Assembly (NCBI RefSeq): GCF_002742265.1
Contig: NZ_MDGL01000173.1
Coordinates: 41,894 to 105,893, forward strand
Direction: 5' to 3'
Source: Maribacter sp. 4G9
Lineage (GTDB): Bacteria > Bacteroidota > Bacteroidia > Flavobacteriales > Flavobacteriaceae
Length of the DNA stretch: 64,000 bases
Shown: positions 24,773 to 33,784 of the stretch, in pieces
How positions within the stretch are numbered: position 1 is the stretch's first letter
How the letters are laid out: the number at the start of each line of letters is the position of its first letter
Notes under the pieces: generated by a model
Told to the model about the DNA's origin: nothing
Database searches by the model: none
The model's input: only the letters and a program-made list of their open reading frames with translations
Translations under genes and position numbers: made by a program

Positions 24773-25843
24773 GTGATACTTAACAAAGAAAAGCGTATTA
24801 AATATTTAGGATTTGACGACTTCTGGTTTTCCATTGTTGGTATTTTGATTCTTAGTGCTGTTACCACATATCTTTTCAGTAGTGCCTTGGAGTTGGTTTC
24901 TCTCACCGAAGCGGTTATAAGTTGGGTTGTTTCGCTACTTTTTACCATAATCGACTGGGTAATTAATAGAGGAGTAATGATTTATTTACGACGGAAATAC
25001 CCTGCATTCCATGAGGATGTTAAGCGAATCGTTTTGTTTTTCCTTGCAATTACCTGCACGGTGGTTCTGGTCGATTTTATAGGCGGTACGTTATTATCCT
25101 TGATACCGGGTTTTCATTATGGCGATAAGGTGTCTAGAATAAAAATGCTTCTGCCCATTATCTTGATTACCATTATGACAATGGCCATATATGAAGCTAT
25201 TTACTACAACATAAGGCTAAAAAAATCCATCAGACAGGAGGAGAAATCCAAACAGGCGATTGTACAGGCACAGCTTGACGCATTGAGAAATCAGGCTCAA
25301 CCGCACTTTTTCTTTAATACCCTGAATACCTTACGCGATATCATTGACCAAAATTCAAAAGAAGATGCAAAGGAGTTTGTGGACAAACTATCCGATATGT
25401 ATCGCTTTTTGTTAGAAGCTGGTAATACAAATCTCATTTCACTTAGGGAGGAGCTAAAGTTTGCCAAAGCCTATATTCACATACAATCAGAGCGCTTCGG
25501 TACTAATTTGAAATTGAATTGGGATATTCCTGAAACTTCACTTGAAGCTATGATAGTACCCATGAGCCTTCAGTTATTGCTGGAAAATGCGATTAAGCAT
25601 AACGTCATATCCAAAGCGAAACCCTTACTAATAAATGTTGTTGTCAAAGAGAATAGATTGACGGTGGATAATAGGATTCAACCAAAATCCACACAATTAC
25701 CATCAACAAAGGTCGGACTCGCTAATATAGAAAAGCGGTATAGGTTGATTTCCGGTGAATCCCTTGAAATTAATAATGACGGAAATCGATTTAGGGTAAC
25801 CCTTCCCTTGGTAAAAGTGTCACATCAAAAAGATTATCCATGA
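24773..25843 (+). CDS. LytS-type sensor histidine kinase
   Basis: 356-aa membrane kinase partnered with the LytTR regulator whose ATG overlaps its stop. Four hydrophobic helices fill residues about 12-150. The kinase core is His_kinase (PF06580 type): LRNQAQPHFFFNTLNTLRDII with the phospho-acceptor His near residue 179, and an ATPase segment with LLENAIKHNVI (N-box). GTG start, 10 bp after the previous stop. No extracellular sensor domain, so the signal is probably in the membrane or supplied by a partner protein. Confidence 0.9.
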   Translation: MILNKEKRIKYLGFDDFWFSIVGILILSAVTTYLFSSALELVSLTEAVISWVVSLLFTIIDWVINRGVMIYLRRKYPAFHEDVKRIVLFFLAITCTVVLVDFIGGTLLSLIPGFHYGDKVSRIKMLLPIILITIMTMAIYEAIYYNIRLKKSIRQEEKSKQAIVQAQLDALRNQAQPHFFFNTLNTLRDIIDQNSKEDAKEFVDKLSDMYRFLLEAGNTNLISLREELKFAKAYIHIQSERFGTNLKLNWDIPETSLEAMIVPMSLQLLLENAIKHNVISKAKPLLINVVVKENRLTVDNRIQPKSTQLPSTKVGLANIEKRYRLISGESLEINNDGNRFRVTLPLVKVSHQKDYP

Positions 25844-26592
25844 AAATACTGATTATTGAAGATGAAGCCAGAGCGGCAAATCAATTGCAGCGTATGTTAA
25901 GGTCATGTGATTTTGAATACGAACTTTTGGTAGTAATCGACACAGTGGAAGATAGCGTACGGTGGTTTCAAGATAATGATTTGCCGGATTTGGTATTTAT
26001 GGACATCCAATTGGCCGATGGCTTAAGTTTTGAGATTTTTCAGAAAATCGATATCCAAGCACCGATTATTTTTACAACAGCCTTTGATCAATATGCCATA
26101 CAGGCATTTAAGGTGAATAGCGTGGATTATCTGCTAAAGCCAATTCAGCATGATGATTTGAAGAAGGCACTTGATAAATTTAAAAAGTCCAATAAATCGA
26201 ATTCCATCGATCCCTCCATTTTGAAACAGCTTATTGATAGTTTTCAAACAACTTCTTCAAGGGAAGGCATATTGGTCAAAGAGGGTAGTGGATTTCTTCA
26301 GGTCAAAGTATCGGAACTACTTTACTGTTATTCCGAGGACAGCGTTACATTTGGCGTGACTTTGGGCAAACGTTTTATTATAAATGAAACCATAGATGAA
26401 CTTTTCGATTCATTGGACCCCAATATATTCTTCAGAATAAACCGTGGGCAAATTGTGGCCAAAAATTCCATTGAAAAAATAGATTCCTATTTCAACCACC
26501 GGGTGAAACTCTCCATTACCAATTCACGCGACCAAGAATTTATTGTTAGCCGTCCAAAAACAAGTGATTTTAAGGATTGGTTGAATACGTAA
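25840..26592 (+). CDS. LytTR-family response regulator
   Basis: 250-aa regulator: receiver domain (IEDEARAANQ at the start, phospho-acceptor Asp55 in VFMDIQLADG, Lys in LLKPIQHDDL near 103) followed by a LytTR DNA-binding domain from about 145 (ILVKEGSGFLQVKVSELLYC, FRINRGQIVAKNSI). Partner of the preceding LytS-type kinase via ATGA overlap. Known LytTR domains bind pairs of 9-bp direct repeats, and such pairs occur at 23304-23343 and 26604-26633, so it likely controls its own operon and the M20 gene downstream. Confidence 0.94.
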   Translation: MKILIIEDEARAANQLQRMLRSCDFEYELLVVIDTVEDSVRWFQDNDLPDLVFMDIQLADGLSFEIFQKIDIQAPIIFTTAFDQYAIQAFKVNSVDYLLKPIQHDDLKKALDKFKKSNKSNSIDPSILKQLIDSFQTTSSREGILVKEGSGFLQVKVSELLYCYSEDSVTFGVTLGKRFIINETIDELFDSLDPNIFFRINRGQIVAKNSIEKIDSYFNHRVKLSITNSRDQEFIVSRPKTSDFKDWLNT

Positions 26593-26603
26593 GACAAATA
26601 CTA

Positions 26604-26633
26604 ACAGTTTAACCAGGCATTACGATAGTTCAA
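26604..26633 (+). promoter_or_regulatory. Pair of ACnGTTCAA-like boxes, candidate LytTR operator of the M20 gene
   Basis: ACAGTTTAA (26604) and ATAGTTCAA (26625) are exactly 21 bp apart in direct orientation, the same sequence and phase as the boxes upstream of the LytS/LytTR operon. ATATTG at 26668-26673, about 40 bp downstream, is a weak -7 candidate at the same distance as in the first operator. Confidence 0.55.
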
Positions 26634-26702
26634 AAAATAGGACTTCCCCTAAACGATAGGAAAAATGATATTGCACCTATAATCATTTAAAAGCAATATA
26701 TC

Positions 26703-28025
26703 ATGAAGTCACAAAAACTCACTATTAGTTTATTAGCCCTGGTTATGGGATGCCTAATTTTTGGTCAGAACACATTAAAGGAGTTTACTATTGTAAATGA
26801 AAATGCACTCGAAATTCATATAAAAGTACAAAGTAGAACCAATGAAATTTTTGACAATCTAGTAAAGATTAGAAGGGATTTTCATAAGCATCCTGAATTG
26901 TCCGAACAAGAGAAAAGAACTTCTATGAAGGTAGCTTCATATCTGGAATCCTTAGGTCTTGAAGTCAAAAAGGGCATAGGCGGTTATGGCGTAGTAGGAA
27001 TTTTGAATACCGGAAAGCCAGGTAAGCATATCGCTTGGCGTGCAGATATAGATGCTATAGCTACCGATATACCTGATGTTTTCGATTTTAAATCGAACAA
27101 CGATGGGATACGGCATATCTGCGGACACGATGTGCACACCACAATCGGACTTGGAATAGCAGATGTTCTTTCAAGTTTAAAGCAAAATCTTACGGGTACG
27201 GTCTATTTTATTTTTCAACCTGCGGAAGAAAAATTTACGGGAGCAAAAGCTATGATTAACGATGGGTTGTTCGATATGATTGAACCTGACGAAATTTATG
27301 GGCTACACCTTTCTCCTTCGCCTTCAGGAACTATTTTGACCAAACCAAACAATATCTATGCGCATCGAACAAAAATTGAGGTAGCTTATAAAAATGCGGA
27401 CCAGAAGGACGAAAAAATCAATTACACCAAAGAATTGCTATCAGGGCTACAGACATATGATTCTAAAAGTGGATTTTGGGACGACAGAAATATTTTAAGT
27501 CCAGAACTTGGCGTAAACAGTCTAAATTCCCTTTACAAAAACTATGTAGCGGTTAGAAGTGATTTTTACATTGACGAAACCGAGACCTATTTAAAAATAG
27601 GTGCTATTGTGGATGCCAGTAATTTGGATGAATTGAACGCATATTTAGAATCCATTAGAAAGGAGATAAAGCATTCCAAATTTTCAAATGACTTACTATC
27701 AGCAGAATTTTCATATGTTCTTGGCGAGAATAAATCGCCCATGAATGATGAGTTTTTGGCCAAGGAAAGCATGAACACTATCTCAAGGGTTTATGGAAAA
27801 CAAAATGTACTACCCATGTATGGGGTAGCTCCGGGTAGCTTTGGAGACGATTTTACATTTTTTCAAAAACATACACCAGGTGTTTATTTTTTCTTGGGCG
27901 GTTCTAACTTTGAGAAAGGTATTATTGCCATGCCACATACGCCTAACTTCATGGTAGATGAGGAATGTATTGAAACAGGAGTAAACTATTTTTCCTCAAT
28001 GATTGTAGAGCGATTAAAAAACTAA
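26703..28025 (+). CDS. Exported M20-family amidohydrolase/peptidase
   Basis: 440-aa member of the M20D group (IAA-amino-acid hydrolase or N-acyl-amino-acid amidohydrolase type). N-terminal export signal of about 22 residues ending IFGQ; a Cys at VMGC makes lipidation possible but the lipobox is weak. Zinc-site motifs: FHKHPELSE (about 61-69), HICGHDVHTTIG (about 138-149), FQPAEEKFTGA (about 174-184, catalytic Glu) and GLHLSPSPSG. The dimerisation insert (about 225-340) is longer than usual. Candidate LytTR boxes upstream tie it to the preceding two-component system. Confidence 0.88.
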   Translation: MKSQKLTISLLALVMGCLIFGQNTLKEFTIVNENALEIHIKVQSRTNEIFDNLVKIRRDFHKHPELSEQEKRTSMKVASYLESLGLEVKKGIGGYGVVGILNTGKPGKHIAWRADIDAIATDIPDVFDFKSNNDGIRHICGHDVHTTIGLGIADVLSSLKQNLTGTVYFIFQPAEEKFTGAKAMINDGLFDMIEPDEIYGLHLSPSPSGTILTKPNNIYAHRTKIEVAYKNADQKDEKINYTKELLSGLQTYDSKSGFWDDRNILSPELGVNSLNSLYKNYVAVRSDFYIDETETYLKIGAIVDASNLDELNAYLESIRKEIKHSKFSNDLLSAEFSYVLGENKSPMNDEFLAKESMNTISRVYGKQNVLPMYGVAPGSFGDDFTFFQKHTPGVYFFLGGSNFEKGIIAMPHTPNFMVDEECIETGVNYFSSMIVERLKN

Positions 28026-28045
28026 TTAATCTGGAAAGATTTGAG

Positions 28046-28096
28046 GTCCTTGTATTTTTAAAGCCTATCAAGCTGTAATTATCAAGGACTTTTTTT
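28046..28096 (+). terminator. Possible terminator between convergent genes
   Basis: GTCCTTG (28046-28052) can pair with CAAGGAC (28083-28089), which is followed by seven Ts. The 30-nt loop is long, so this is a weak candidate for ending the M20 transcript. Confidence 0.35.
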
Positions 28097-28139
28097 AATG
28101 GTACTTTTGTAAAAAAGTTCGAGGTTTCTAAATTATTTT

Positions 28140-29018
28140 TTACTCCGGTATAGCGGTAGTTTCCAATTTTATCTTCCTAAAATGAAAAAATATTCCTGTG
28201 AGCGACACCAACGCAGTAATCAAAAAGAAAACAACACTAATCCCCACGGAGGTACTTTCTTCTAAGTTCAGAAAAGCGGCACCATAGAAAAAGGTAACTT
28301 CCCTACTACCCAAACCTCCAATGGTCAAAGGAACAACGGATACAATCGAAGAAACCAGAAATATTACGAGATAGGCAATGATATTTGTTTCTATGGAAAG
28401 TGCCCTCATGATACAGAGCACACAGAACAGCTGGGCAAATTGTACCATAGCGGAATATCCTATGGACTTCCAAAAAATAGGTAGTACATAATTGAAGAAT
28501 TTCTTGTTCAAATAATAGAAAACACCAACAGACAGTGGTATTAAAATCAAAAACACCCACCAATAAGGTTCCAGAACCTGGTTTTTCAATGCCAACAGAA
28601 GAAAACAGGCATAAACAAAAAGCAACAGCAGGCCACTGAGTCTGTCCAGCACCAAAACACTAACAACGCGTTTAGTGGGCACCTCGAAAGTTTTTTTGAT
28701 TAAGTAGCCCTTGTAGGCATCGCCTCCAATCCCGCCGGGAAGGAAAAGATTGTAGAACATCCCCAGTAAATAAAGTTTTAAATTACTTTTTTGGGATAGG
28801 GGGATTCCAAGCTTGTGGAAATAGGCGTTTAGCCGAAAGGAGGCGATTACTTTGGACATTAAAAACAAAAGTATCGCAGCAGTTAAATACAGCGGATTGC
28901 CTTTTTTCAACGTGTCCACCACTTCCGCGAAATCGATTTTGGTAAATATGAAGTAAACAAGCGCAACGCTTATCAACAACTTAAGAGCGGTGATAAGGGT
29001 CTTACGCGGATTGGCCAC
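28140..29018 (-). CDS. Flippase-like / lysylphosphatidylglycerol-synthase-TM family protein
   Basis: 292-aa integral membrane protein of the UPF0104/AglD-like (LPG_synthase_TM) family with about eight helices. GMFYNLFLPGGIGGDAYKGYLI near 91-112 and PLTIGGLGSREVTFFYGAAFL near 232-252 are the two conserved family motifs. Its start overlaps the end of the upstream polyprenol glycosyltransferase by 17 bp, so the pair is co-translated; likely the GT2 enzyme makes a lipid-linked sugar and this protein helps move or use it. Confidence 0.88.
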   Translation of the reverse strand: MANPRKTLITALKLLISVALVYFIFTKIDFAEVVDTLKKGNPLYLTAAILLFLMSKVIASFRLNAYFHKLGIPLSQKSNLKLYLLGMFYNLFLPGGIGGDAYKGYLIKKTFEVPTKRVVSVLVLDRLSGLLLLFVYACFLLLALKNQVLEPYWWVFLILIPLSVGVFYYLNKKFFNYVLPIFWKSIGYSAMVQFAQLFCVLCIMRALSIETNIIAYLVIFLVSSIVSVVPLTIGGLGSREVTFFYGAAFLNLEESTSVGISVVFFLITALVSLTGIFFHFRKIKLETTAIPE

Positions 29019-29961
29019 CTATGCTCACTTTTTTGATTCGGTACGGTCTTTTTTGTTGCGACTCGTAATAGGTGCGTATCAACAATTCCATCACGATGCC
29101 TATGGTAAACAATTGAATACCGCCCAAAATAAACATCATTCCAAAAGTCAATAAAGGCCTGTTCCCAATGTCCTCTCCCAATCCAAACTTTACGATCAAT
29201 AAGTAAATATTTATCAGGACACCTAGGATGATCAAAAGAAATCCGAAAATACCGAATAGGTGAATGGGTCTTTGAAAATATTTCCGAATGAACAACAATA
29301 ACATCATGTCGGCCACCACTTTGAAAACCCGTTCCAGGCCGTACTTGGAAACCCCGGAATGACGCGCGTGATGTTTTACAGGTACCTGTTTGATCTGAGC
29401 GCCTTCCAAATGTGCCAATAGGGTTATAAACCGATGCATTTCACCATATAGATTCAAATCCTTTGCAATATCCTTGGTAAAGACCTTTAGGGCGCAACCG
29501 TTGTCCTTAATATCCAATTTGGTTACCCTTCTCACCAGGTAATTGGCAATTTTGGAAGGAATTTTCTTTACCAGGGAATCCTTTCGTTTCTGTCGAATAC
29601 CAGTAACCAAGTCATATTCGCCGTCTAGCGCAAAGGAAAGCATTTGTGGAATGTCACTTGGGTCGTTCTGCAAATCCCCATCCATGGTGATTATATATTC
29701 TCCTTCTGCATAGTCTATACCGGCGGCCAAGGCCAAACTCTGACCGTAGTTTTTCTTTAGTTCGATCAGATGGACCTTAGTGTCCTCCATTCCCTTTACA
29801 ACTCTTTTTGTGTTGTCCGTAGAAAAATCGTCAACATAGATAATCTGATAATCATAACCGTTAAGGCTCTCATGGATTTTTTGGGTCAATAAAACAACAT
29901 TTTCTTCCTCATTGTAAAGAGGCACTACAACGGAGAGTAGGGAAGGAGTAACAATATCCAT
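29002..29961 (-). CDS. Polyprenyl-phosphate glycosyltransferase, GT2 (DPM1/GtrB/ArnC-like)
   Basis: 319-aa enzyme that probably loads a hexose or aminosugar onto undecaprenyl phosphate. Catalytic domain: SVVVPLYNEEENV near 10-22, IIYVDDFSTDNT near 39-50, TMDGDLQNDPSDI near 92-104 (metal DGD), and ARHSGVSKYGLERVFK near 203-218. Two C-terminal membrane helices (about 235-258 and 268-292) anchor it, as in GtrB/DPMS. An exact -7 motif lies 23 bp upstream. First gene of a two-gene unit with the flippase-like protein. Confidence 0.92.
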   Translation of the reverse strand: MDIVTPSLLSVVVPLYNEEENVVLLTQKIHESLNGYDYQIIYVDDFSTDNTKRVVKGMEDTKVHLIELKKNYGQSLALAAGIDYAEGEYIITMDGDLQNDPSDIPQMLSFALDGEYDLVTGIRQKRKDSLVKKIPSKIANYLVRRVTKLDIKDNGCALKVFTKDIAKDLNLYGEMHRFITLLAHLEGAQIKQVPVKHHARHSGVSKYGLERVFKVVADMMLLLFIRKYFQRPIHLFGIFGFLLIILGVLINIYLLIVKFGLGEDIGNRPLLTFGMMFILGGIQLFTIGIVMELLIRTYYESQQKRPYRIKKVSIGGQSA

Positions 29962-29984
29962 TAAGCTGCTTTAGGATTATGTGG

Positions 29985-29992
29985 CAAAGTTA
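29985..29992 (-). promoter_or_regulatory. Bacteroidetes -7 promoter element (TAACTTTG)
   Basis: Exact TAnnTTTG match on the minus strand, 23 bp upstream of the polyprenyl-phosphate glycosyltransferase gene and just past the meaB stop. Confidence 0.6.
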
Positions 29993-30026
29993 AGTTTTTA
30001 TCCCAATAATGATAAAAAGGATTTTT

Positions 30027-31037
30027 TCAATAGGTTTTTCTGTAGTCCCTTAGTAAACTTTCCGCAGCTGTAAAGGGGGTAATTTCGTTTTTCATAACCT
30101 GTTCCTCCAAAAGGGATAGTGCTTTGGAAAGGTTTGGATTACCATAAAAATCTTGTAGCAGGATGTGGTTCAAATGCTGCCGGAGCCACTTTTTGCTCTG
30201 TAGTTTCCTCGTATTGCTAAAATGACCATTTTCCTTGGTGTGTTCCACAAATTTTTCAATACAGGACCATATAGGTTCCAAACCTGTGTTCTCCAATGCG
30301 GAACAGGTCATTACCTGCGGAATCCATCCGTTTTCCTTGGCCGAAAATAGGTGTAGGGCCCTGCTGAATTCCAATTTGGCGGTTTCGGCGGTTTGTATGT
30401 TCAGTCCATCGGCCTTATTGATGGCAATGGCATCGGCCATTTCCATGACCCCCCTTTTGATTCCCTGGAGCTCATCGCCTGCGCCCGGCAATTTTAACAA
30501 AAGGAAGAAGTCGGTCATATCCCGTACCGTCGTTTCGTTCTGCCCAACCCCAACGGTTTCTATCAAAATGATATTGTAGCCTGCTGCTTCCACGAGTATG
30601 ATGGTTTCCCTTGTTTTTCTCGCAACTCCTCCCAATGAGCCGCTGGTTGGGGAAGGACGTATGAAGGCATTTTTTTCCTTCGACAGGGTTTCCATGCGTA
30701 CCTTATCTCCCAAAATACTCCCTTTGGTTTCATTGCTCGAGGGATCTACCGTGAGGACCGCAACCTTATTGCCCCTCTTTAGCAAGAAATTTCCAAAATT
30801 TTCAATAAAGGTACTTTTCCCTACACCGGGTACGCCCGTAATACCAATTCGAACCGATTCTTTTTGATTCCCAAGGCACTTTTCCAGTAGTTTATCCGCC
30901 AAGGATTGATGTTCTTTCTTGGTACTTTCAATGAGGGTTATGGCCTTTGCCAGGGCGGTTCTATCGTTTTCGAGAACTTTTTGGAACAAGATATCTATGA
31001 AGTCCGCACCGGGGGTCGTATCAAGGCTGTTTTCCAA
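30027..31037 (-). CDS. meaB: Methylmalonyl-CoA mutase-associated GTPase MeaB
   Basis: 336-aa G3E-family GTPase that gates cobalamin loading and protects methylmalonyl-CoA mutase. Walker A GVPGVGKST near residues 68-76, VDPSSNETKGSILGDKVRM near 99-117 (switch region), ETVGVGQNE near 160-168 and NKADG base-recognition motif near 208-212. C-terminal dimerisation arm present, so full length. The mutase subunits are not in this window, but a cobalamin adenosyltransferase is (53696-54271). Follows DUF2911 at a 30-bp gap, probably as one transcript. Confidence 0.95.
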   Translation of the reverse strand: MENSLDTTPGADFIDILFQKVLENDRTALAKAITLIESTKKEHQSLADKLLEKCLGNQKESVRIGITGVPGVGKSTFIENFGNFLLKRGNKVAVLTVDPSSNETKGSILGDKVRMETLSKEKNAFIRPSPTSGSLGGVARKTRETIILVEAAGYNIILIETVGVGQNETTVRDMTDFFLLLKLPGAGDELQGIKRGVMEMADAIAINKADGLNIQTAETAKLEFSRALHLFSAKENGWIPQVMTCSALENTGLEPIWSCIEKFVEHTKENGHFSNTRKLQSKKWLRQHLNHILLQDFYGNPNLSKALSLLEEQVMKNEITPFTAAESLLRDYRKTY

Positions 31038-31067
31038 TGCTCCTATGACTTTGGGTTTATGGGTTCT

Positions 31068-31637
31068 TTATTTGTTAATGGGGACGTTTATAATTGTTTT
31101 GTCCCAGGATAGGCTTAGGTATAGTTGGTCTTCATTGATAAAATCGATAGAAAAGTTTTCAATAGGTTCCTGAACGTTCCTTGATGGCACCTCTACAGTG
31201 ATCAAGTCCTCACTGGCTTCCCGGGTTGTTTGGGTGCCACCTCCAAATAAACTGACCCCCCAATCCGGAACTTCCTTATTGAAAATTACCTTCCAACTTT
31301 CTTTATTGGGGATGGTCCAAAGGGAATAGGTTCCTGCAGGTAGGGGCTTATCGATTATTTTGATCGCATCTGAAGTTGTAAAAGTAGTGGGTTCATTGGC
31401 TCCCGTTCGCCACACTTTGTCATAGGGTACCAATTGCCCAAAAATCTCCCTTCCTTTTTTCGACGGACTTGAGTAATGGACTTCGAGTTCCGCGCCTTGA
31501 AGAACATAGGTACTGGTCTTTTCGGGACTATGTTTCTTGGTTTGTTTTCGCAAGTAGGGAAGGCCCACAAAGTAAAACAAACCAAATAGTACCAAAAGTA
31601 CTACTATGAGTCTTTTCAATAGTTTCATGGGATACAT
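31068..31637 (-). CDS. DUF2911-family membrane-anchored protein
   Basis: 189-aa protein with one N-terminal signal-anchor helix (about residues 7-25) and a periplasmic DUF2911 domain of unknown function. Domain marks: LEVHYSSPSKKGREIFGQLV near 51-70, VWRTGANEPTTF near 75-86, and LPAGTYSLWTIPNKESWKVIFN near 98-119. Two Met codons (31637 and 31628) could start it; the second, MKLLKRL, gives a more usual anchor. Located between galM and meaB on the same strand with short gaps (15 and 30 bp). Confidence 0.88.
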   Translation of the reverse strand: MYPMKLLKRLIVVLLVLFGLFYFVGLPYLRKQTKKHSPEKTSTYVLQGAELEVHYSSPSKKGREIFGQLVPYDKVWRTGANEPTTFTTSDAIKIIDKPLPAGTYSLWTIPNKESWKVIFNKEVPDWGVSLFGGGTQTTREASEDLITVEVPSRNVQEPIENFSIDFINEDQLYLSLSWDKTIINVPINK

Positions 31638-31652
31638 TGGGTTTAGTTCGTT

Positions 31653-32561
31653 CTAAGGTACTAAATCAAATTTAAAGATGGTAATGTTGTTATAGGTTTC
31701 ACCGGGTCTTAAAACACTGTTGGGGAAGTCCGGTTGGTTGGGGGCGTCCGGGTAATTCTGGGTTTCAAAACAAATTCCTGGAAAGTCCAAGGGGGTATAG
31801 ACCACCAATGCGGGCTGATTGGTAAACACGGACATGGTAATACCTGATTTGGCCGAATGTAACTCCGCTACTTTTTCATTCCCCATATCCTTAATGAAAG
31901 GCGTGTCCAACCTTTGAACTCCTATTTCCTTGGGTAAGAGAAAGTCATAATTCGTTTTTCGTACCGGTATGATATTGCCGGTAGGCAATAGATTATCATC
32001 CGTTTCCAGTAGGTAAGGACAATTAAGCTGCAGTTCATATGCATCAATGAATGGGCTGTCGTCCAATTTAAAATAGGAATGGTTCGTCAGATTTACCACG
32101 GTGCTACGGTCGGTAATCGCCTCGTGTATAATTTGAAGGGCGTTGTTGACCAATCTATAGGTTACGTTCACTGTGAGGTTGCCAGGATACCCTTCCTCCA
32201 GATGTTTGCTTCGGTAGGATAGTTTAACCATAGGGTCATCTCCGTAGGACACTTCCTCAATATTCCAGTATTTTTGATGAAAACCTTCTTTTCCACCGTG
32301 TAGATGGACTCCGTCCTCATGGTACAATAAAAATTTTTCCCGGTCCAAAACAAAACTGCCATTGGAAATACGTCCGGCGTACCTTCCAATACAGGCACCC
32401 AAGCAATTTTCGTCCAATCTGTATCTACTTGGGTGGTTATAACCTACCACAACGTTGGTATAGTTGCCATCCTTTCCCTTTACCAGTAGTTTTTGAATAA
32501 TGGCACCATAATCAAGGACCATCAGGGTCATAAATTCATTGGATATCGTAACTTGTTTCAA
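31653..32561 (-). CDS. galM: Aldose 1-epimerase (galactose mutarotase) family
   Basis: 302-aa mutarotase that interconverts alpha and beta anomers of hexoses. Seen: MVLDYGAIIQKLLV at the N-terminus, YAGRISNGSF near 78-87, LTNHSYFKL near 165-173 (catalytic His), and CFETQNYPDAPNQPDFP near 267-283 (catalytic Glu). The frame starts at TTG; the nearest ATG (32531) would cut the first beta strand, so TTG is preferred. No signal peptide, hence cytoplasmic. First gene of a possible galM-DUF2911-meaB unit, divergent from the sigma factor. Confidence 0.92.
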   Translation of the reverse strand: MKQVTISNEFMTLMVLDYGAIIQKLLVKGKDGNYTNVVVGYNHPSRYRLDENCLGACIGRYAGRISNGSFVLDREKFLLYHEDGVHLHGGKEGFHQKYWNIEEVSYGDDPMVKLSYRSKHLEEGYPGNLTVNVTYRLVNNALQIIHEAITDRSTVVNLTNHSYFKLDDSPFIDAYELQLNCPYLLETDDNLLPTGNIIPVRKTNYDFLLPKEIGVQRLDTPFIKDMGNEKVAELHSAKSGITMSVFTNQPALVVYTPLDFPGICFETQNYPDAPNQPDFPNSVLRPGETYNNITIFKFDLVP

Positions 32562-32667
32562 GTGAAATATTTAAAAAAGATTCGTAAAAATAGCAGTTTT
32601 TTGCAACATCCCTTTTTTTCTTTCGTCCTTAAAATAACAAGCACTAAAACAAACATCAAACCGACCC

Positions 32668-33213
32668 ATGTTTCAAGCTGACATTTTAGAAAAATGTAAG
32701 GCCAATGACCGTTCTGCACAGTTAAAATTGTACAGGCAATATTGTGATGGGATGTACTGTGTGGCCATGCGTTTTTTAAAAAATGCGGATGATGCTGAAG
32801 ATGTGTTGCAGGAAGCGTTCATCAAAGCGTTTCAGAAGATGCATCAGTATAAGGGAGAGGTCACTTTTGGAGCTTGGTTGAAGAGGATCGTCGTGAACAA
32901 ATGCATCGATTTTTTGAAGTCTAAAAAAGAACATACCATCTCCTTGGATGAAACGTACATGAAACCGGTAGATGAGGACGATGATTGGAAGGTTGACGGG
33001 CATATTGACTTGGATGAAGTCAAGGAGGCCATAGGGCAGTTGCCCAATAAATACAAATATGTGGTGATGATGTATTTGATAGAGGGGTTTGACCACCAAG
33101 AAATTTCCGAGGTATTGCAGATATCTGAAACCGCATGCAGGACAAGACTTTTACGTGGTAAAGGTCAATTAAAGGAGTTTTTAAAAATAAAGGGTTATGG
33201 CACAGGATCTTAA
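32668..33213 (+). CDS. ECF-type RNA polymerase sigma factor
   Basis: 181-aa sigma-70 family factor with region 2 (YCVAMRFLKNADDAEDVLQEAFIKAF, about 31-56) and region 4 (LPNKYKYVVMMYLIEGFDHQEISEVL, about 124-149, then ETACRTRLLRGKGQL HTH). Length and domain content match the ECF group. Its end overlaps the next gene by 17 bp; that gene encodes a single-span protein placed like an anti-sigma factor. Likely responds to an envelope signal and drives its own operon. Confidence 0.93.
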   Translation: MFQADILEKCKANDRSAQLKLYRQYCDGMYCVAMRFLKNADDAEDVLQEAFIKAFQKMHQYKGEVTFGAWLKRIVVNKCIDFLKSKKEHTISLDETYMKPVDEDDDWKVDGHIDLDEVKEAIGQLPNKYKYVVMMYLIEGFDHQEISEVLQISETACRTRLLRGKGQLKEFLKIKGYGTGS

Positions 33214-33784
33214 AAAAATGTTCGACAAGGAACGTGAGGAACAAAATTTTATATTGAAGCAAGGTCACGAAGATCGCTTTTTGTCCAAATTGGGGGAAGC
33301 ACTGCCTGAAACGCGTTCATCTAAATGTAATACATGGAAAATTGCCGCTTCCATTATTCTTTTAGTGGGGGTGGGGCTAATGGCCTATTTGCAATTTGAT
33401 ACAAAGGCGGATATGCCGGCCACTATTGTCGATAAGGGTGAGCCCGATGGGGAAAATAAAAATTTTTCGTTTGGCGACCTTTCCCCAGATTTAAAAAAGG
33501 TGGAGAATTATTACGTGGCGAATATAAACATGGAGCTATCACAATTGGATATTTCCGAGGCCAACAAAGAGCTTGTGGATAGTTTTATGGAGCGACTGGC
33601 GGAGCTCAATTCAGAATATGAAAGGCTTAACGGCGAACTGAACGAACTGGGTCCAAACGATCAGACCATATCGGCCTTGATAGAAAACCTGCAGTTGAGA
33701 TTACAATTATTGCAAAAATTAAAAAAGAAGTTAAATCAATTAAAATCATCAAAAAATGAACAGATCACAGAAAATAGTATCTAA
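33197..33784 (+). CDS. Putative anti-sigma factor, single-span membrane protein
   Basis: 195-aa protein without a recognisable named domain. The cytosolic N-terminus (about 1-48) contains EEQNFILKQGHEDRFLSKL, a motif seen in Bacteroidetes anti-sigma-like proteins; one helix spans about 49-66; the periplasmic part ends in a heptad-rich coiled coil (about 118-185, many Leu/Glu). Sits between an ECF sigma gene (17-bp overlap) and a DUF4097-like gene (29-bp overlap). Role as anti-sigma is inferred from position and topology. Confidence 0.75.
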   Translation: MAQDLKKMFDKEREEQNFILKQGHEDRFLSKLGEALPETRSSKCNTWKIAASIILLVGVGLMAYLQFDTKADMPATIVDKGEPDGENKNFSFGDLSPDLKKVENYYVANINMELSQLDISEANKELVDSFMERLAELNSEYERLNGELNELGPNDQTISALIENLQLRLQLLQKLKKKLNQLKSSKNEQITENSI

